Assembly (NCBI GenBank): GCA_903970355.1
Contig: CAJCIF010000088.1
Span: 1 to 6,514, forward strand
Direction: 5' to 3'
Source of the DNA: Actinomycetota bacterium
GTDB lineage: Bacteria > Cyanobacteriota > Vampirovibrionia > Obscuribacterales > Obscuribacteraceae
DNA: 6,514 nucleotides
The number at the start of each line of letters is the position of its first letter. Position 1 is the stretch's first letter. Made by a program: the position numbers and the translations under genes. This document shows positions 5,605 through 6,514 of the stretch, piece after piece. The notes beneath the pieces were generated by a model. It saw only the letters and a program-made list of their open reading frames with translations, did not search any database and was not told the DNA's origin.

Positions 5605-6093
5605 CTAACCCTTTGGATCAACCATGAATAAATGTTGTCCGTACTCGACGGTTGAACCGTTATCAACACACACTTTGACTATTCGACCAGATACTTCCGT
5701 TGGCATGTCATTCATCAACTTCATAGCTTCGATGATGCAAATTGTCTGGCCGATCGCGATGCGGTCTCCAATTTCGACATAAGGCGGAGCTGTTGGTGAA
5801 GGAGCGCGATAGAAAGTACCAACCATAGGTGAGGTGACCGGTACCAAACCATTATTCGATTCGCCGTGTTCGGCATTCCCGGAAGAAGCTTCCGGCTTGG
5901 TTTCTGTTGTTTGGCGAGGAAGCAAACGCGGCGATTCTACTTGAGGCGTATAAGTCGTCGCAACCTGGGGAACGCCACTAAGCGCTTTCTTGACGGTAAT
6001 TTTTTCTTCGCCGATTTCTAAAGTAAATTCCGTAATATCAGTGGCGCTTACTATCGCCAGTAACTCTCGAATTTGATCGATATCAATTTTCAC
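5605..6093 (-). CDS. accB: Biotin carboxyl carrier protein of acetyl-CoA carboxylase
   Basis: AccB carries the biotin that shuttles carboxyl groups from AccC to the carboxyltransferase. The protein is 162 residues (E. coli 156). Residues 1-36 are the conserved N-terminal helix and strand ([19 protein letters not shown]). A Pro/Thr/Ser/Glu-rich flexible linker spans about 40-83. The biotinyl domain is 84-162: [13 protein letters not shown] opens it, the residues around 97-107 form the protruding thumb of the bacterial acetyl-CoA carboxylase type, and the biotin site is Lys125 in EAMKLMN. The start codon is GTG with only a partial ribosome site, GGGA seven bases before it; no better in-frame start exists. 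The gene begins 21 bases after the efp stop and in the same frame, with no other stop between. Pairing with efp is common in cyanobacteria and some Gram-positive bacteria. Confidence 0.97.
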   Translation of the reverse strand: MKIDIDQIRELLAIVSATDITEFTLEIGEEKITVKKALSGVPQVATTYTPQVESPRLLPRQTTETKPEASSGNAEHGESNNGLVPVTSPMVGTFYRAPSPTAPPYVEIGDRIAIGQTICIIEAMKLMNDMPTEVSGRIVKVCVDNGSTVEYGQHLFMVDPKG

Positions 6094-6114
6094 TTCTTTG
6101 TCCCAAACACTAAA

Positions 6115-6514
6115 TCACACCCTAGTTAAATACTTTCGAGATCTCGTATCTACTCTAATTTTGTCACCCACTTTTATATGGAACGGCACGGATACAGTTG
6201 CTCCCGTTTCAAGTGTGGCAGGTTTACCGCCACCGGAACTAGTATCACCGCGCTCATCAGGAACAGTTTCGGTAACTTCAAGTTCGACAGTGTTTGGCAA
6301 CTCCACACCGATTATACGATTTTGGTATTTGAGCACTTTAATGCCTTCCAAACCTTCCTTTAAAAACTCATTAGCCGGAATATCTTTGGCATCGAGCTCT
6401 ATTTGCTCGTAGTTTGAAGCATCCATCATGGCGAATTTATCGCCAGCTTTGTAAAGATACTGCATGTCTGCTTTTTCAACGATCGCTTGTGGAAGTTTCT
6501 CACCAGCCCGGAAC
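6115..6514 (-). CDS. efp: Translation elongation factor P, N-terminus beyond the window
   Basis: EF-P binds between the P and E sites of the ribosome and promotes peptide bonds at stalled polyproline sequences. The frame is open to the right edge: before the internal Met at 6465 it reads FRAGEKLPQAIVEKAD, the expected EF-P sequence, so that Met is not the start. The window holds 132 residues of about 185. Present are the end of domain I, domain II (MQYLYKAGDKFAMMD to the VELEVTET strand) and domain III with GDTSSGGGKPATLETG and VGDKIRVDTRSRKYLTRV at the C-terminus. Missing is most of domain I, including the loop whose tip residue (Lys34 in E. coli, modified in many bacteria) contacts the peptidyl-tRNA. 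The modification class therefore cannot be told here. The gene heads the visible efp-accB-accC run; any promoter lies outside. Confidence 0.96.
   Translation of the reverse strand, partial: FRAGEKLPQAIVEKADMQYLYKAGDKFAMMDASNYEQIELDAKDIPANEFLKEGLEGIKVLKYQNRIIGVELPNTVELEVTETVPDERGDTSSGGGKPATLETGATVSVPFHIKVGDKIRVDTRSRKYLTRV

Noticed and set aside
5294..5608. Plus-strand frame opposite accC, and similar frames opposite the dehydrogenase and efp
   Set aside because: These are antisense shadows of well-identified conserved genes, without ribosome sites or recognisable domains.
5653..5665. TTATCAACA resembling a DnaA box
   Set aside because: It is a single imperfect copy inside accB with no cluster, AT-rich region or dnaA/dnaN context.

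Overview
This window looks like a mostly ordinary chromosomal stretch from a bacterium with mid-range base composition. I found no phage, IS element, CRISPR array or toxin-antitoxin locus. The order efp-accB on one strand is familiar from cyanobacteria. All six CGATCG sites in the window extend to the heptamer core of the cyanobacterial HIP1 repeat (GCGATCGC), and the tRNA has no encoded CCA. Several small secreted or membrane orphans accompany these genes. My best inference is a member of the Cyanobacteriota in the broad sense, possibly a non-photosynthetic lineage (Melainabacteria/Vampirovibrionia, for example Obscuribacterales-like). This rests on gene order and motif recall, not on a database search.

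Layout from left to right: bases 1-344 hold no gene I can defend, but contain nested inverted repeats at 81-155. Thymidylate kinase (tmk, +, 345-986) follows. Its stop lies 4 bases from the stop of a convergent gene (-, 991-1731) for a secreted protein very rich in Gly, Tyr, Pro and Asn. Next is a small polytopic membrane protein (-, 1841-2218). A divergent intergenic region then carries a degenerate 61-bp tandem repeat (2261-2382), and a small secreted protein follows (+, 2483-2923). That gene converges, with 5 bases between stops, on a classical short-chain dehydrogenase (-, 2929-3678).

From the right edge, a minus-strand run reads efp (partial, 6514-6115), accB (6093-5605), accC (5587-4226), a CAU-anticodon tRNA (4210-4139), an 89-residue orphan (4021-3752) and the dehydrogenase. 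The spacings efp-accB (21 bases), accB-accC (17) and accC-tRNA (15) suggest one transcript. AccB carries biotin and AccC carboxylates it, forming the first half of acetyl-CoA carboxylase and committing carbon to fatty-acid synthesis. The carboxyltransferase genes are not in the window. EF-P relieves ribosome stalling at polyproline. The tRNA is probably tRNA-Ile2, which reads AUA after lysidine modification.

Several starts are reassigned from sequence context: tmk to ATG 345, the secreted protein to ATG 2483, the dehydrogenase to ATG 3678, the orphan to ATG 4021 and accC to GTG 5587. The least explained parts are the secreted Tyr/Gly-rich protein, the 61-bp repeat between divergent orphans, the structured DNA before tmk, and the palindrome in front of the dehydrogenase.
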